Source: Skeletonema tropicum
Taxonomy: Eukaryota > Bacillariophyta > Thalassiosirophyceae > Thalassiosirales > Thalassiosiraceae
Direction of reading: 5' to 3'
DNA length: 64,000 nt
Assembly (NCBI GenBank): GCA_037178625.1
Contig: CM074130.1
Span: 4,464,001 to 4,528,000 of the forward strand
Shown: one piece after another, positions 53,899 to 64,000 of the stretch
How the letters are laid out: each line of letters starts with the position of its first letter
How positions within the stretch are numbered: position 1 is the stretch's first letter
The notes under the pieces: model-generated
What the model was told of the DNA's origin: nothing
The model's database searches: none
Seen by the model: the letters and a program-made list of their open reading frames with translations, nothing else
Translations under genes and position numbers: made by a program

Positions 53899-56311
53899 TT
53901 ACTCATCTGAGTAGACAAACGCCCTCCTCGCCCTATATTTGTGCCAGAGTAGATAGATTATGGTCACCAAGTGCATGCAAAACATCCACGAAACAAGTAT
54001 CACAATATCCATTTTCGGATTGTAACCCTTCATCTCGTAACTTTCTAGAAGATCATTACCTTCTAGACCTTCACTACATTCTCGAAGATCATTCCCAGAA
54101 ATGGGCTCTTTCGATTCCATTCCGTCTGCAGATATCTGCAAATCAGCATCTGTAAACTCGAGAAGCATCAAGGCACGAAATCCATACGTCATAAAAGGAA
54201 TATAGTATAGCCATCGTATCCTGAACAGACAGATGTCACATCAAGAGTATGATTATGATTAAGATATCGTCGAAGAAAAATGACACATAACGAGAAGAAG
54301 ACATACATACACGAACTTACCAAACTGGCATCGCACTCGGAAGAATAATGAACCCCATCACCATCGTCATGATACCGAAAATGCCTGTCGCAATGCATAT
54401 AGCACTAACCAACTCAGGTGCAACATGTCCGATGAACATTGAAGTGGCATCAGCACAAAGAAACACGCAGAACAAGACTAGCGCCGAACTCATTTTGCTC
54501 TCATAATTAACACCTCCCAGACCTGTCATCCCGCCGACAATCAGAGAAACAATGAGGGAGAGTAAAAGAGATACTGGCACGCTCACAAGGGCTTGGCTGA
54601 GATGGTAGAATACTGGATGGAAACGCTTGTTTCTGACTTCCTTCTCGACAATACTTCTCTCTATCATGGCAAACGGAATGGCTGCCACTGACATGGACGA
54701 ACCAAATGCAAGAATGAAGTACAAAAGGGCCGTTCTGGAAACAATCACAGCATGAAACTGCGTCTGATCTGTTAGACGCCAAAAGAGCATTCCAATGAAG
54801 ATAGACATGCCTCCGTAAATGCCCACTCGAAGTCCCAAGATGATGGGATTCTTGAATAGATTAGTGAAGGAGCGTCTAGACAACTCAACTACAGAAACGC
54901 TGGCTTTCTTCGTCCTTGTCCTTACGGATTTCTCCGGAGCATCACGAAAGACAAGCCTTGTGCTCTTCAATTGTCGCATTGACTGGTGCGTACTAGCTCG
55001 TTTGTTGGCTGCAAACTTCTGAAACTGAATGTATTTCTTGTCACAAGATTTCCACTTTTGGAAGCTTTCATTCCACATCTCTTCCTTGCTTTTGCCATCT
55101 GCTCCTTTGGCTGATCCTCCAACCACAGGAAAGTTAGAAAGAGCTTCAATGTAATGATCCGCAGGGTTGAAGTTGAGTGGAAGCGGATGACCACATGAAG
55201 CATAAAAGGAGTCCATCATCGTCCTACGGCCCTGGTAGATGAGCCGCCCTCTAGCAAGGATGACGACATTATCGATGAGCTCCCAAATACGAGAGGAGGG
55301 TTGATGGATAGTGATTATCACTCGATGCCTCTTGCCAGACACTGGGTCCTTTTTACGGGCATATGTCTTGAGATACTCCATCAATTCCAGCGCCGACTCC
55401 GAGTCAAGACCAGATGTGGCTGAATGAGGAATGTTATGTAAGTATTCGTTAAGAAGAGAAGAAAGAATTAATACAATGTGCAACAAATTATACTCACGTT
55501 CATCGAGAAACAAGTTCATGGGACTAGACAATGCCTCCAAAGCAACAGAGAGACGGCGTTTCTGACCGCCTGACAACCCACGCCGAAACAAACCCCCAAC
55601 TGGAGTATCTTTCTGTGCCGACAAACCAACCTCATCCAAAATGCGAGCAATTAAATTATCAGTGGATAGAGTCAGGTTTGCAGCTTCTTCATCCTCGTCA
55701 TCACCATCTCCATTGTTTGTTGCTTTCTTCCTCTCACAGCAATCGAACAGTTTCTTCATCCCAGATAGGCGTGCATAGTGCTCCATGTATTGCTGACAAG
55801 TGTAAAAGCCGTGCAAACGATCATCTTGAGGTACATATGCATCGTTGTCGGGAAGGCAGACCTGGCCGCAGGCATTGACACTCGAACCCAGCATGCCTGT
55901 GATGAAATCAAGGAGAGTGGTTTTGCCTGCGCCTGAGGGACCCATGAGAGCTGTAACACAGCCCTCGGGAAACTCGGCAGTGAAGTCATGAAGGATCGTT
56001 TTAACTTTTTCATCCTTCCTGCACAAGAGCTTACTCATCAACGAAGGTTTAGTTTTGACGAATTCAACATCCACATGGCCTGAACCTTCGGTACTTGATG
56101 GGCTGCTACTTGGGTAGGTGGTGCTTTGAGCCGCAGCAAGTTGGTTTTGTACGTCTTGTAGTTTTGCTTTTAGTTCAACGACCGAGTTTTGTTGATCATC
56201 CGTCCTTCGCTTCTGCCCTGTGGATCGAAGGAGGGACACTTCGCAAGAATCACCACCACCGGTAATGGTAGTGTTCTTCAGAGGGCTGTTGGGGTCGATG
56301 TCGTCACTCAT
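53899..56311 (-). CDS. ABCG-family half-transporter (three exons)
   Basis: Exons 55498-56311, 54321-55419 and 53899-54220 sum to 2,235 nt (744 residues). The start is the first ATG (MSDDIDPNSP); the extra codons upstream begin at TTG. The nucleotide-binding domain comes first, as in ABCG/White: Walker A GPSGAGKTTLLDF, signature LSGGQKRRLSV, Walker B NLFLDEPTSGLDS spanning the first splice join, and switch His in ITIHQPSS. The membrane domain follows with about six segments (ILGLRVGIYGGMSIFIGMLF onward). An extracellular Asp/Glu/Cys loop (GNDLRECSEGLEGNDLLESY) precedes the last segment, which ends YSDE. ABCG half-transporters dimerise to export lipids, sterols or drugs. The partner and substrate are unknown. 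Intron 1 is 78 nt, a multiple of three without a stop, so unspliced mRNA stays open. Confidence 0.9.
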
Positions 56312-56715
56312 AATCGACAACGTCAAGAAGATTGCATAGACAGGGCTCTTCCCGAAGTGAATGTTTTTTTGCAGGGGAAGCTCCGCAACGCTAAGTTCCG
56401 ATAAATGGCAGAAAGAAGTGCATGCAAGCTAGAGCAACATGAAAAAAGGTTCACTCACGTGTAGAAAAGAAGAGACACTTCTATCTGCAGCCCGCAGCGA
56501 CGCGTGTCGTTAGATATTTCCAATTTGTGAGTGTGTGCACGTGTCGTAGCAGCCCGACGCGCCTGAATAAATCGTGTCATAAAAAAGAGAAAATGCCATG
56601 ACAGTGAATCATGCCGCATTGCCGCAGCTCTAGCCGGAGTAGCAGACTCATTACGTAATTGTAGAGGCGTCAATATATAGTTATACATCTAACTTCATCC
56701 TCATTAATCACCACC

Positions 56716-57276
56716 ATGGGAGGATTTGACTTCGAATGGAAAGGCAAACTCTACATCATCAACACCGAGGGAGGATGCCCCTTCTTCGAAAGTGATGAGG
56801 AACTAAACGCATTCGAGGAGTGGCGAGTAACACCAGAGGGGATTCGACTCTTCGGTCCCGTTCCAAAGGATTGGTCAGAGGAGCATTACTTGGATGATCG
56901 GTATCCGTGAGATCCTGACAGGGGGTGTCGTGTCGATGTGGAAGAAGATGTTGGGAAGGATGAGAAGAGTAGAAATAATTATAATGGTAGCAGTGATTCG
57001 GAGGATGATTATTATGAGGAGCCCGACATTGATTGGTGCTGGTATGAAAAGTGCCGATACAATTGCTACCGCCACTTTTATATTACAAACAAGACGCATG
57101 AATGTACAAAGTGTGGTGTAATGTCTTGTAAGGCGTGTGCCAATGGTTCATTCAAGAAATGTTCGGGTGATGGCTGCAACGAAAACCTTTGTGGTGATTG
57201 TGACTATTGCGACTATTGTGAGGAGGAAAAGAAGAAGAGCAAGCGTGGCAAGAGGAAGATGAAGAGTAGTCACTGA
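56716..57276 (+). CDS. Cys-rich, probably zinc-binding protein with in-frame TGA
   Basis: ATG in a strong context (CACCACCATGGGA). The first 64 residues (MGGFDFEWKGKLYIINTEGG, PVPKDWSEEHYLDDRYP) end at TGA 56908-56910. The very same frame then stays open for 121 codons: DPDRGCRVDVEEDVGKDE, an acidic spacer, WCWYEKCRYNCYRHF, CTKCGVMSCKACANGS, CSGDGCNENLCGDCDYCDYC and a basic end at 57276. Both halves look like one protein. CGA to TGA at a CpG (CCGCGA to CCGTGA) would explain the stop as a nonsense mutation. Readthrough or selenocysteine is possible, but no convincing SECIS element was seen. The Cys pairs suggest two or three zinc sites, perhaps RING- or B-box-like. The family is unknown. Confidence 0.6.
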
Positions 57277-58183
57277 ATATGCATTTCCATTGCAAGTATA
57301 CGTAAGGAAGCAGTGTTTGTATTGGTATTGAAAAATACAAGAGCTGATTCTGAGTTAGGATACTTTAGTATTGATATATGAATGCAATACAAATAACAAA
57401 TGAATTTATTATCAAAATGTCATGTCTCTATTATATAGAAACACTGAACGACCCCTAATGACATTATGATGTGCTAATTTCTCCCTCTTCAGAGTTACAA
57501 TTCATTCTCCACGCTCGAAGTCAGCATGAACATCTACATCTATAGGCTACAGTGCTGCAACAAAGTGCCACATCAAACGCCAATCTCCTAAGTCAGCTAG
57601 CATGCTTTATCTTATCTGTTCATTGCTGATTGCTGTGCAGGCACAAAATGAAAAAGGATCGATGGAGAGGTAATCGAGAGCTGAAGTGTGCCAGTGGATG
57701 TCGGGAGTTTGTCATTATCCAAAGCGTCATTATATCTTCCGGAAAGCCTTGTGCTTTTCTCTTTCGCTTTCTCTTTCTTACTTGCCCTGTCGCCGAAATT
57801 CTGAAGCTTTTTCTTGTTTGCGATGCGCGGCAGTATTGCACAAAATCACTCACAATGACGATGCGATGAAAATTTGAAAAAGTGAACCTGTAGCCTGCAA
57901 GCGATGTCGAAGTAAATTTAGTCGAGTGAGTCAACTGAAAGTAAGAAAGGCAATACACCATTCACTTAAGTAGTTGAACTGTCGGTTGCGGATCGGTGTG
58001 CATTCATTCGGTCGCTTTTTTATCCGCATAGAGTTCAGCGAAGATATCGTAGGAGACTGCGCTTTCAAAGATTGCTCGGCAAGTTTTCTAAAGAAGAACA
58101 CAACCTTCCAAAAGATAGAATCGGTGCACATTACACAATAACCTTCACGCGCACACAACACACTACCTCTCTCTTCCATCAAA
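57277..58183. other. Spacer, no gene seen
   Basis: About 900 bp between the Cys-rich gene and the NECAP gene. Open frames of 60-113 residues on both strands (57620-57961 minus, 57630-57869 plus) overlap one another and lack domains. Confidence 0.4.
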
Positions 58184-58846
58184 ATGGCCGACGAAGTAGT
58201 AATCGAACGTCTCCGCCTCAAAATCTCCAACGCCCACATCTTCAAACTCCCACCCAAACCCTCCGCCGGGGGGTGGCGAGGAGCCGAATGGCGTGACAAA
58301 ATATGGCAGGGCACACTCAAGGTAGTCGAACGGAATGATCAAACGGCCGTCTTATTAGTAGACGCGAACGAAGAACGGAATATATTTGCAGTTTGTCCTA
58401 TCCACCATCAGCTAGATGAACGGGCCAATAATGGGGGGAATGGAGTAGATCGATGTATTGATTCATCGAGGTACTTTGTATTGAGAATTCAAAATGCACA
58501 AGGCCGGCATATGTTTATCGGGTTGGCGTTTAATGAACGGAATGATGCGTTTGATTTTAATACCGCGTTGGAGGATAGTCGGAGGGAGAAGGTGGCGGAG
58601 AAGAAGGCGGCTGCGGCTCCTTCGTTGTTGTTGGGGGGGAATAATAGAGTGAGTAGTGTCGATTATAAGATGAAGGAGGGGGAGAAGATAAAGGTTTCAA
58701 TTGGTAATAATGGAAGTGGAGGAAGTAGAGGAGGTGGCGGTGGAGCAGCAGCAAAACGACGATTGGGAAAAGCACGTTCTAGTAATACAGGGAGTGGAGG
58801 ATTTTTGAAACCATCGTCAAAAGATACTCCTTCTAGATTGACATAA
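58184..58846 (+). CDS. NECAP-like clathrin accessory protein
   Basis: An intronless frame of 220 residues. The N-terminal 130 residues match the NECAP PH-like (PHear) domain: IERLRLKISNAHIFKLPP, WRGAEWRDKIWQGTLKVVE, a central strand block (AVLLVDANEERNIFAVCPI), SRYFVLRIQNAQGRHMFIGL and FNERNDAFDFNTALED. The tail is Gly/Ser/Lys-rich and disordered (KMKEGEKIKVSI, the usual NECAP end of the fold, then Gly runs). NECAPs bind AP-2 and help clathrin vesicle formation at the plasma membrane. The C-terminal WxxF-type AP-2 motif of animal NECAPs is not evident. ATG context is AAAATGG. Confidence 0.85.
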   Translation: MADEVVIERLRLKISNAHIFKLPPKPSAGGWRGAEWRDKIWQGTLKVVERNDQTAVLLVDANEERNIFAVCPIHHQLDERANNGGNGVDRCIDSSRYFVLRIQNAQGRHMFIGLAFNERNDAFDFNTALEDSRREKVAEKKAAAAPSLLLGGNNRVSSVDYKMKEGEKIKVSIGNNGSGGSRGGGGGAAAKRRLGKARSSNTGSGGFLKPSSKDTPSRLT

Positions 58847-59243
58847 AGTGAAGAATGAGGGAGACAATAACCACCAAGCACCGAGAGGTAATGATTGGGC
58901 TCGGACTAATGAAACAATTATTTGAACGGACCCGATGAACTCTTTCTATACAACAGCAAAAAATGGCAACTACCACTTATTAGTGTTGTCTACAATACTC
59001 ATCTTATTATATCATAAACTAATCTTTTTTTTGTTGAAAAAAAAGCTTGCTTGCTTCACTGTATTGACTTTTCAATAGAATTTCTATTTGGATATCAGTA
59101 TTTCCCAACATGATGTTGTAGACAAGAAATCGATTGTACTTCATCTTATTTCATGCACACCAAAGAAAAGTACAACAAGTCCAAAGAAAAACTCTCAGTC
59201 ATTACTTCATCTTCATTACATATGCATACAATATTACTTATAT
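58847..59243. other. Convergent 3' region
   Basis: The NECAP and p47-like genes converge across about 400 bp. No separate gene is supported. A short T-run and A-run near 59023-59043 could fit transcript ends. Confidence 0.35.
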
Positions 59244-60106
59244 TTACGCCTTCTTCAGTACAACCTGTGCCCCCTTCAAACCCGCCTCCTCCACACTCAC
59301 ACTCAAATCCTCAATCACCGCGGGAGGGTACCCACTCGTCAACACATACGGCTCACCCCCCACAGCGTCCGAATCAATATGCTGTCCCAATTCCAAAACG
59401 GGTGAGTCTAAATTAATCTTGACCACGAGACGTTTTCCATTCAACAGACGAATGGCGATGGATGTGGATGGTTTGGATGTATCTAGTGGTGGTGGTGGTG
59501 TTGATGATGATGTGTTTGGATTGATTATTCCACCGGATGGTGCAGCGGATGCTGCAGAGGAAGAGTCAACTAGTGCTTGTCCTTCCCCCGAAAAACTTTG
59601 AAATCCACCACCACTACCACCACCTCGTTGTCCATGCCGTTCTTCATCATACTCTTCCCCCCTCTTATCCACCAAACCAACCATAACCTCACCACCCCCT
59701 TCCGCATTATCCTCCCTCAACTCACGGGGGATCAACCCACGTGCCAAACTTCCCAAAAATTCGGCATTGGAAGGATCATCCAATCTCCTATACGGACCAT
59801 TATCAACGGTAAATCCAGATCGATACATTGTAATCATTCGTCGTACTTCTCCACCTCCACCACCACTTGTTGCATCACCACCACCACCAGCCTCGGCCAA
59901 ATTAAAGATAGAATCACTCGCAGCATCCCCATTACTATTTGATGATTGGGCAATACGGCTAAACCAGAGCCACCACCGCGAGAGGAAACACCACCGACGT
60001 AACGGTTGTTTTCGTCATTATTGTCCGAGTCAGAGTCGTTATTGGAGGGACGGCGGGGGTTGTTGTTGTCGTTGCGGAGGGAGGATAGGCCGTGAATGTT
60101 GGGCAT
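59244..60106 (-). CDS. p47/Shp1/UBXN2-type p97 cofactor (SEP plus UBX), one frame break
   Basis: ATG 60106 starts MPNIHGLSSLRND, the usual short N-terminal motif of SEP-UBX proteins, followed by an Asp/Asn-rich linker and GGVSSRGGGSG. Near 59960 the frame changes: the following part reads FSRIAQSSNSNGDAASDSIF one frame over, consistent with a base missing from a T-run. The SEP domain is VRRMITMYRSGFTVDNGPYR, RRLDDPSNAEFLGSLARGLI, PREL. A disordered Ser/Pro/Gly linker follows, and the UBX domain is the last 75 residues (TSIAIRLLNGKRLVVKINLD to GAQVVLKKA). These proteins recruit the AAA ATPase p97/Cdc48 for membrane fusion and ubiquitin-dependent processes. The UBA domain of animal p47 is absent, as in UBXN2A/B-type proteins. 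Frame break aside, all core motifs are intact. Confidence 0.8.
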
Positions 60107-60654
60107 GGTGAATATATTGTTGTTGTTGCTTACTTATTTTCTGTGTGATGCCTTTTTGTTTCGATAGCCTTCGATTTTAGGAGCGTGCTGGAGTGATTGG
60201 ATCTTTTCTTGAAAGTTTGAGTCACGAGCGATAAATCCAAAGCAGGACAAACCTCTTAAAACTTCTTTGTTGTACGACTCAAAAAAGGTGACTTTTCCAC
60301 AGCCTCATCGCCCAGTGCGCGCGCAGAAATCCGAAATCCCAACAATCAACGATAATCATCAACGAGCTCTCTCTCGCTTCTTCACATCTTCTATTGTCGA
60401 CCTACCGCGACATTCTACTGTGAATAACTCAAATAATTCCGAAAATATCACTGGAATCCCTGACAACTACGAGCACTATCCACTCTCCACATCATCATCA
60501 TAAATCTATTTTCGGCCTTCGACCCATACTCTAATGACTCACCACTACAAAATCCACCGACACATCCGCCCTACACAATATATATACAAATAAATATGGC
60601 CATTTGTATCCTACGACTCTATAAGAGAAACTTTGACGAAATCATGGTACATAC
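60107..60654. other. Spacer, no supported gene
   Basis: Probably the promoter side of the p47-like gene. A 78-residue plus frame (60267-60503) starts at TTG and has no recognised domain. Confidence 0.35.
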
Positions 60655-61247
60655 CACGGAAAGTCCTCATTTGAAACTTGCCTGAATGAGCAACTATCCA
60701 TGTTTCATGTCGCAAGTCTCTGTTCTAGTAAGTCGGTATCTTACTAACCCCCTACCTTGCTAGCCTTGCCCGCGACTTCATGCCTCGCTTTGTTGCAGCA
60801 TGCAGAGGCACAGGTAAATGATGACTGCACAAGAAGCGTTTCCCCCCTCAAAACGCATCACAATGTTCACTACAAGCAGCGGACGGCAGGCTATCTTTCT
60901 AGAGGAAAATGAGCTCGTGCAGCCAAAGATTCCTGTGTCATTGAAATATTATATTCTTGCGTACGATACAATGCATTACTTTTCGCTACAAGATTCTTTT
61001 TTATTGATACGACATTACCATCACGACATCCAAGTGCATTATCAGACCCATCGCCTTCATCGATGACGGAAGAAAGATATTATATCAGCAAATGACTGCA
61101 GTAATGTGTAATGTGATACAATACTGATGATGTGACGACAGAATAAAATATAGTGTATTTCTACGAAATAAGACGTGTATCTTGCGAAACACATGAGACA
61201 ATATCGATCATGTGATTGCTAGCACATGACGAGTCATGAAATGACAC

Positions 61248-62912
61248 ATGACCCTTTCTTCAGTTATCACGCGGAAAAGGCTAGAGAGATCACCTCATAA
61301 ATCGATTATCAATCGTTTGTTTACAACTGTTATCAACATGTTCACCATCGTCGCCTTTGTCGTCGCCTTCGCCGCCGTTGCCTTCGCAATGGTGTCACCA
61401 GATATGTGTTTGGATCTTCTGGTGTGGGTTTTCCATCCAAACAACTCGTGGTACTCGTTGGATCATGCTCTTCACATGATCAATGTTGCCATCGTCACCG
61501 CGATGTGGACTATGATCCCCACCCTGATCTTAGTCGATAGAGTGCTGTCCGTCCGCACCTATCTTGGCAAGTTATTTGTCATCGCAACGTGGGTTACATC
61601 TCTTTTTGTCATCGAAGAGATCTGTAACATCGAACTTCTCAGTCCAGAGTTGTTCATAGCAGTACTTGTTGTTGCCGCAATGTATCTGCTCGCCTTCCTC
61701 AGATTCCCATTGATGATCAAGATTGTCTTCCTCTTGATTCGCCGCATCATGGGACTTATTCTCCGGACTTTCAGTTTCGTCACCCGCCTGATTGTCAACT
61801 CCATCCGTTTGATAATAGCTCCGCTAGTTCTACAGATGTTGGTAAAAGACTTCCTCCAAGTCATGCCTACCAATCTTCCTATATTTGGATTGATTGTAGT
61901 TGTTGGATCCTCCTCCGCCATACTATTGTATGAGATCCTTCAGCTTGCCCTACGCGGGTTCGATGTACTCACTGATGCTATCGCATCAAACATCGTTCAT
62001 CTTCCTCCCGCCGATACATCGGAATCTTCCGACTATATCGCCCGTCTCCCGCTAGTGTTACACGTCTCTTGGGCGCAAGATGTTGTTAGTGGACAGATTG
62101 TGTCAATGAAGGAAGCTGGTAGACGTACCGCTTTCAGGAAGCTTTGTTCCATGGTGGATGGAAATTACGAGAAGCAATGGAGAGCCCGGCGCGCTCTAAA
62201 GGGACTCGTTCCACTCATGAAACGCTTCAGGAGGAACCACCCTCTACGCCTTAGAAGCTGGAGTGACTTCGAGTTGATGTTCAGAGAGTGTAAACTCTAT
62301 GAGCAAGGTATTGACATGATCTTTCTTGAAATGAAGCTTCAGGCCGAATTTCTCCCTACCCCATCGTTGACAATCGTCCAACGCACATGGGAAGATGCGG
62401 TATTTGACGATGCTGACATCGTGATTCAGGAAGCAGCTGTTGAACCTATTGGTGCACGGGCACAGGAAGAAGCTGATGCTATGCCTCGAATCGAAGAGGA
62501 AGATCGACTTGTTGAAGCAGCGGTAGAAGTGCTGGCAGCGGAGGAGCCAGTAGCGTTCGATCAGCCGGATGCCATGGAGGAGAGGGAGCTCATCGAGGAA
62601 GCAGCTGTTGAACCTATTGGTGCACGGGCACAGGAAGAAGCTGATGCTATGCCTCGAATCGAAGAGGAAGATCGACTTGTTGAAGCAGCGGTAGAAGTGC
62701 TGGCAGCGGAGGAGCCAGTAGCGTTCGAGCAGCCGGATGCTATGGAGGAGAGGGAGCAAGAGGAAGATGTTCCTGCACCTAGTGTGAAGCGCCGTCGCAG
62801 GAGGAGCGAGGTTGCGAAACTCAGTTCTCAGTTGGGTAGCTACTGGGTAACCCCAAGTCGTCCTAGGAGGGGGGCAAGAGTCCGTCGGCAACCGGAGAGA
62901 TACAAGCCGTAG
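61248..62912 (+). CDS. Membrane protein with two acidic repeats (inverted copy)
   Basis: A 554-residue intact homologue of the array's 610-residue protein. ATG 61248 gives MTLSSVITRKRLERSPHKS. It has the same membrane segments, basic middle region and basic tail (RRRRRSEVAKLSS, RRQPERYKP) but two acidic repeats. Substitutions relative to unit 1 are often conservative (for example ALKVIVPLFKRF to ALKGLVPLMKRF, MLKECK to MFRECK, NADI to DADI), and the frame is open throughout, which supports it as a real protein-coding family under some constraint. The codon that is TAG in unit 4 is AAG here. Confidence 0.8.
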   Translation: MTLSSVITRKRLERSPHKSIINRLFTTVINMFTIVAFVVAFAAVAFAMVSPDMCLDLLVWVFHPNNSWYSLDHALHMINVAIVTAMWTMIPTLILVDRVLSVRTYLGKLFVIATWVTSLFVIEEICNIELLSPELFIAVLVVAAMYLLAFLRFPLMIKIVFLLIRRIMGLILRTFSFVTRLIVNSIRLIIAPLVLQMLVKDFLQVMPTNLPIFGLIVVVGSSSAILLYEILQLALRGFDVLTDAIASNIVHLPPADTSESSDYIARLPLVLHVSWAQDVVSGQIVSMKEAGRRTAFRKLCSMVDGNYEKQWRARRALKGLVPLMKRFRRNHPLRLRSWSDFELMFRECKLYEQGIDMIFLEMKLQAEFLPTPSLTIVQRTWEDAVFDDADIVIQEAAVEPIGARAQEEADAMPRIEEEDRLVEAAVEVLAAEEPVAFDQPDAMEERELIEEAAVEPIGARAQEEADAMPRIEEEDRLVEAAVEVLAAEEPVAFEQPDAMEEREQEEDVPAPSVKRRRRRSEVAKLSSQLGSYWVTPSRPRRGARVRRQPERYKP

Positions 62913-63079
62913 CGAGTATTCTCTAGTGAGGGTGGAGAGGTGGAAAAGAAGTGTGGTGTTTCGGATTGTTGGCTATGCACGTGGTCGCTGATTTGTCAGG
63001 ACCATCACTGTATTTGCAGTGCTGAAGATCAAGTAGGTGTGCCTTGCTGAGTTGAAGAGGGATTGGACTTCTTTTTTGG

Positions 63080-63590
63080 ATGTGGTGTGCTTGTTCGGGA
63101 CCTTCTATTCATATCCTGTTTGATTCTTGCTTTGAGGCGTATTTCTCGTTCGTGGTTGTATTCCCCGAGGGCCGCCATTGTCCTTTGTTTGATTGTCCTT
63201 TGTTTGATTGTCCTTTGTTTGATTGTCCTTTGTTTGATTGTCCTTTGTTTGATTGTCCTTCATTATCCTTCATTGAGTTCGAGTGGGCTGGTTTTGGAGC
63301 GGAGAGGTACGTTTCGAGTTTCCGATTTGATGTGCGCTTGCTTTTCTACTTTGCTTCTTCGCTAACAACAACTCTCAACTTTCCTCTTCTTTGTTTCTAT
63401 CTTATCCAGGTGGTTCGGGACCGTGTACCATATTCATATCCTGTTTGATTGTTGCTTTGAGGCGTATTGCTCGTTCGTGGTTGTATTCCCCGAGGGTTGC
63501 CATTGTCCTTTGTTTGATTGTCCCTTGTTTGTTTGTCCCTTCTTTGATTGTCCTTTGTTTGGTTGTCCTTTGTTTGATTGTCCAATTTGA
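63080..63590 (+). CDS. Exon-repeat gene, inverted copy (partial or shortened)
   Basis: E1 63080-63306 (MWCACSGPSIHILFDSCFEA, FVVVFPEGRHC, about five LFDCP units, SFIEFEW) uses a GTACGT donor. The 103-nt intron (63307-63409) ends TTATCCAG. E2 starts at 63410 and, in the same phase as in the array copies, reads RWFGTVYHIHILFDCCFEAY, FVVVFPEGCHC and a short pentapeptide array, then TGA at 63588. The conserved ATG, splice signals and phase in a diverged copy are the best support for the gene model. Further exon-like blocks with splice-like borders follow to the end of the window. Confidence 0.45.
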
Positions 63591-64000
63591 TTCCTTCATT
63601 ATCCTTCATTGAGTTTGAGTGGGTTGGTATTAGAGTGGGGTAGGTACGTCTCGAGTTTCCAATTCAATGTGCGCTTGATTTTCTACTTTGCTTCTTCACT
63701 AACAACAACTCTTAACTTTCCTCGTCTTTGTGTTTAATTGTCCTGTTTGAATCCTTCATTACCTTTCATTTCATTTCATTTTCGGTGGGCTGGTTTTGGA
63801 GAGGGGGAGGTAAGTTTCGAGTTTCCAAAACGATGTGCGCTTGCTTTTCTACTTTAACTTTACTTCTTTGCTAACAACAACTCTCGACTTTGCTCGTTTT
63901 TGTTTCTATCTCATCCAGGTGGAAAGGATGGAGGGTGTTGTTAGCTGCGGGAGTTGACAGGATGGAGTTTGGGCCGAGGTTCTTTGGTGGGTTCGCTAGT

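Larger units (their letters stand above)
60655..64000. repeat. Inverted, diverged copy of the array unit (runs off the right edge)
   Basis: From about 60655 the plus strand matches the minus strand of the array units, starting at the equivalent of about 11410 in unit 1 and going through spacer, membrane-protein gene and exon-repeat gene to the window end (equivalent to about 31600 of unit 4). It is closest to unit 4 (two acidic repeats, NIELLSPELF, SWAQDVVSG). It lies about 25 kb from the array, in the opposite orientation. Confidence 0.85.

Noticed and set aside
57277..57500. SECIS element downstream of the TGA-containing gene
   Set aside because: I found no stem with the ATGA/AA/GA core in a convincing arrangement by eye.

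Overview
The window looks like nuclear DNA of a stramenopile alga, most likely a diatom (inference). Genes sit on both strands and are interrupted by short GT-AG introns of about 60 to 150 nt. Two N-termini look like plastid bipartite leaders, with a hydrophobic signal peptide followed by an A-W or A-F junction. The families present are eukaryotic: UbiA prenyltransferase, mTERF, SpoU methyltransferase, YHYH, ABCG, NECAP and p47/UBX. No bacterial operon logic, CRISPR array, rRNA gene or free-standing tRNA gene was seen.

Left flank (1-5.4 kb): a small Cys4-type protein on the minus strand, a UbiA-family prenyltransferase with two exons and a one-base frame break, and a two-exon secretory or plastid-targeted protein. 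About 1 kb without recognisable genes follows.

Tandem array (5.46-35.9 kb): three almost identical units of 7,318, 7,333 and 7,318 bp, then a diverged mosaic fourth unit and the start of a fifth. Each unit carries, on the minus strand, (a) an intronless 610-residue multi-pass membrane protein with a long acidic repeat domain and a basic tail, (b) just downstream, a spliced gene whose exons are themselves tandem duplicates containing a 15-bp minisatellite, and (c) a MYND-finger-like fragment. The fourth unit's membrane-protein gene is broken by an amber codon. A further copy, in the opposite orientation and closest to the fourth-unit type, starts near 60.65 kb and runs off the right edge.

Central and right single-copy region (36-60.6 kb): an mTERF-SpoU fusion-like gene with frame breaks, a decayed Pif1-type helicase, a very acidic low-complexity protein, an IQ-motif-like gene split by a tRNA-derived SINE, a five-exon secreted Cys-rich YHYH protein, a coiled-coil protein, a zone of small foldback and hairpin repeats, a three-exon ABCG half-transporter, a Cys-rich protein with an in-frame TGA, a NECAP-like endocytic adaptor and a p47/UBX2-type p97 cofactor.

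The strongest candidates for something undescribed are the repeat-borne exon-duplication gene and its membrane-protein partner, followed by a pair of diverged repeats at 52.4-53.0 kb whose hairpin arms differ in sequence but remain self-complementary. Several conserved genes also carry single-base frame breaks, many at homopolymers. These may be assembly errors, so frame calls in those genes are provisional.
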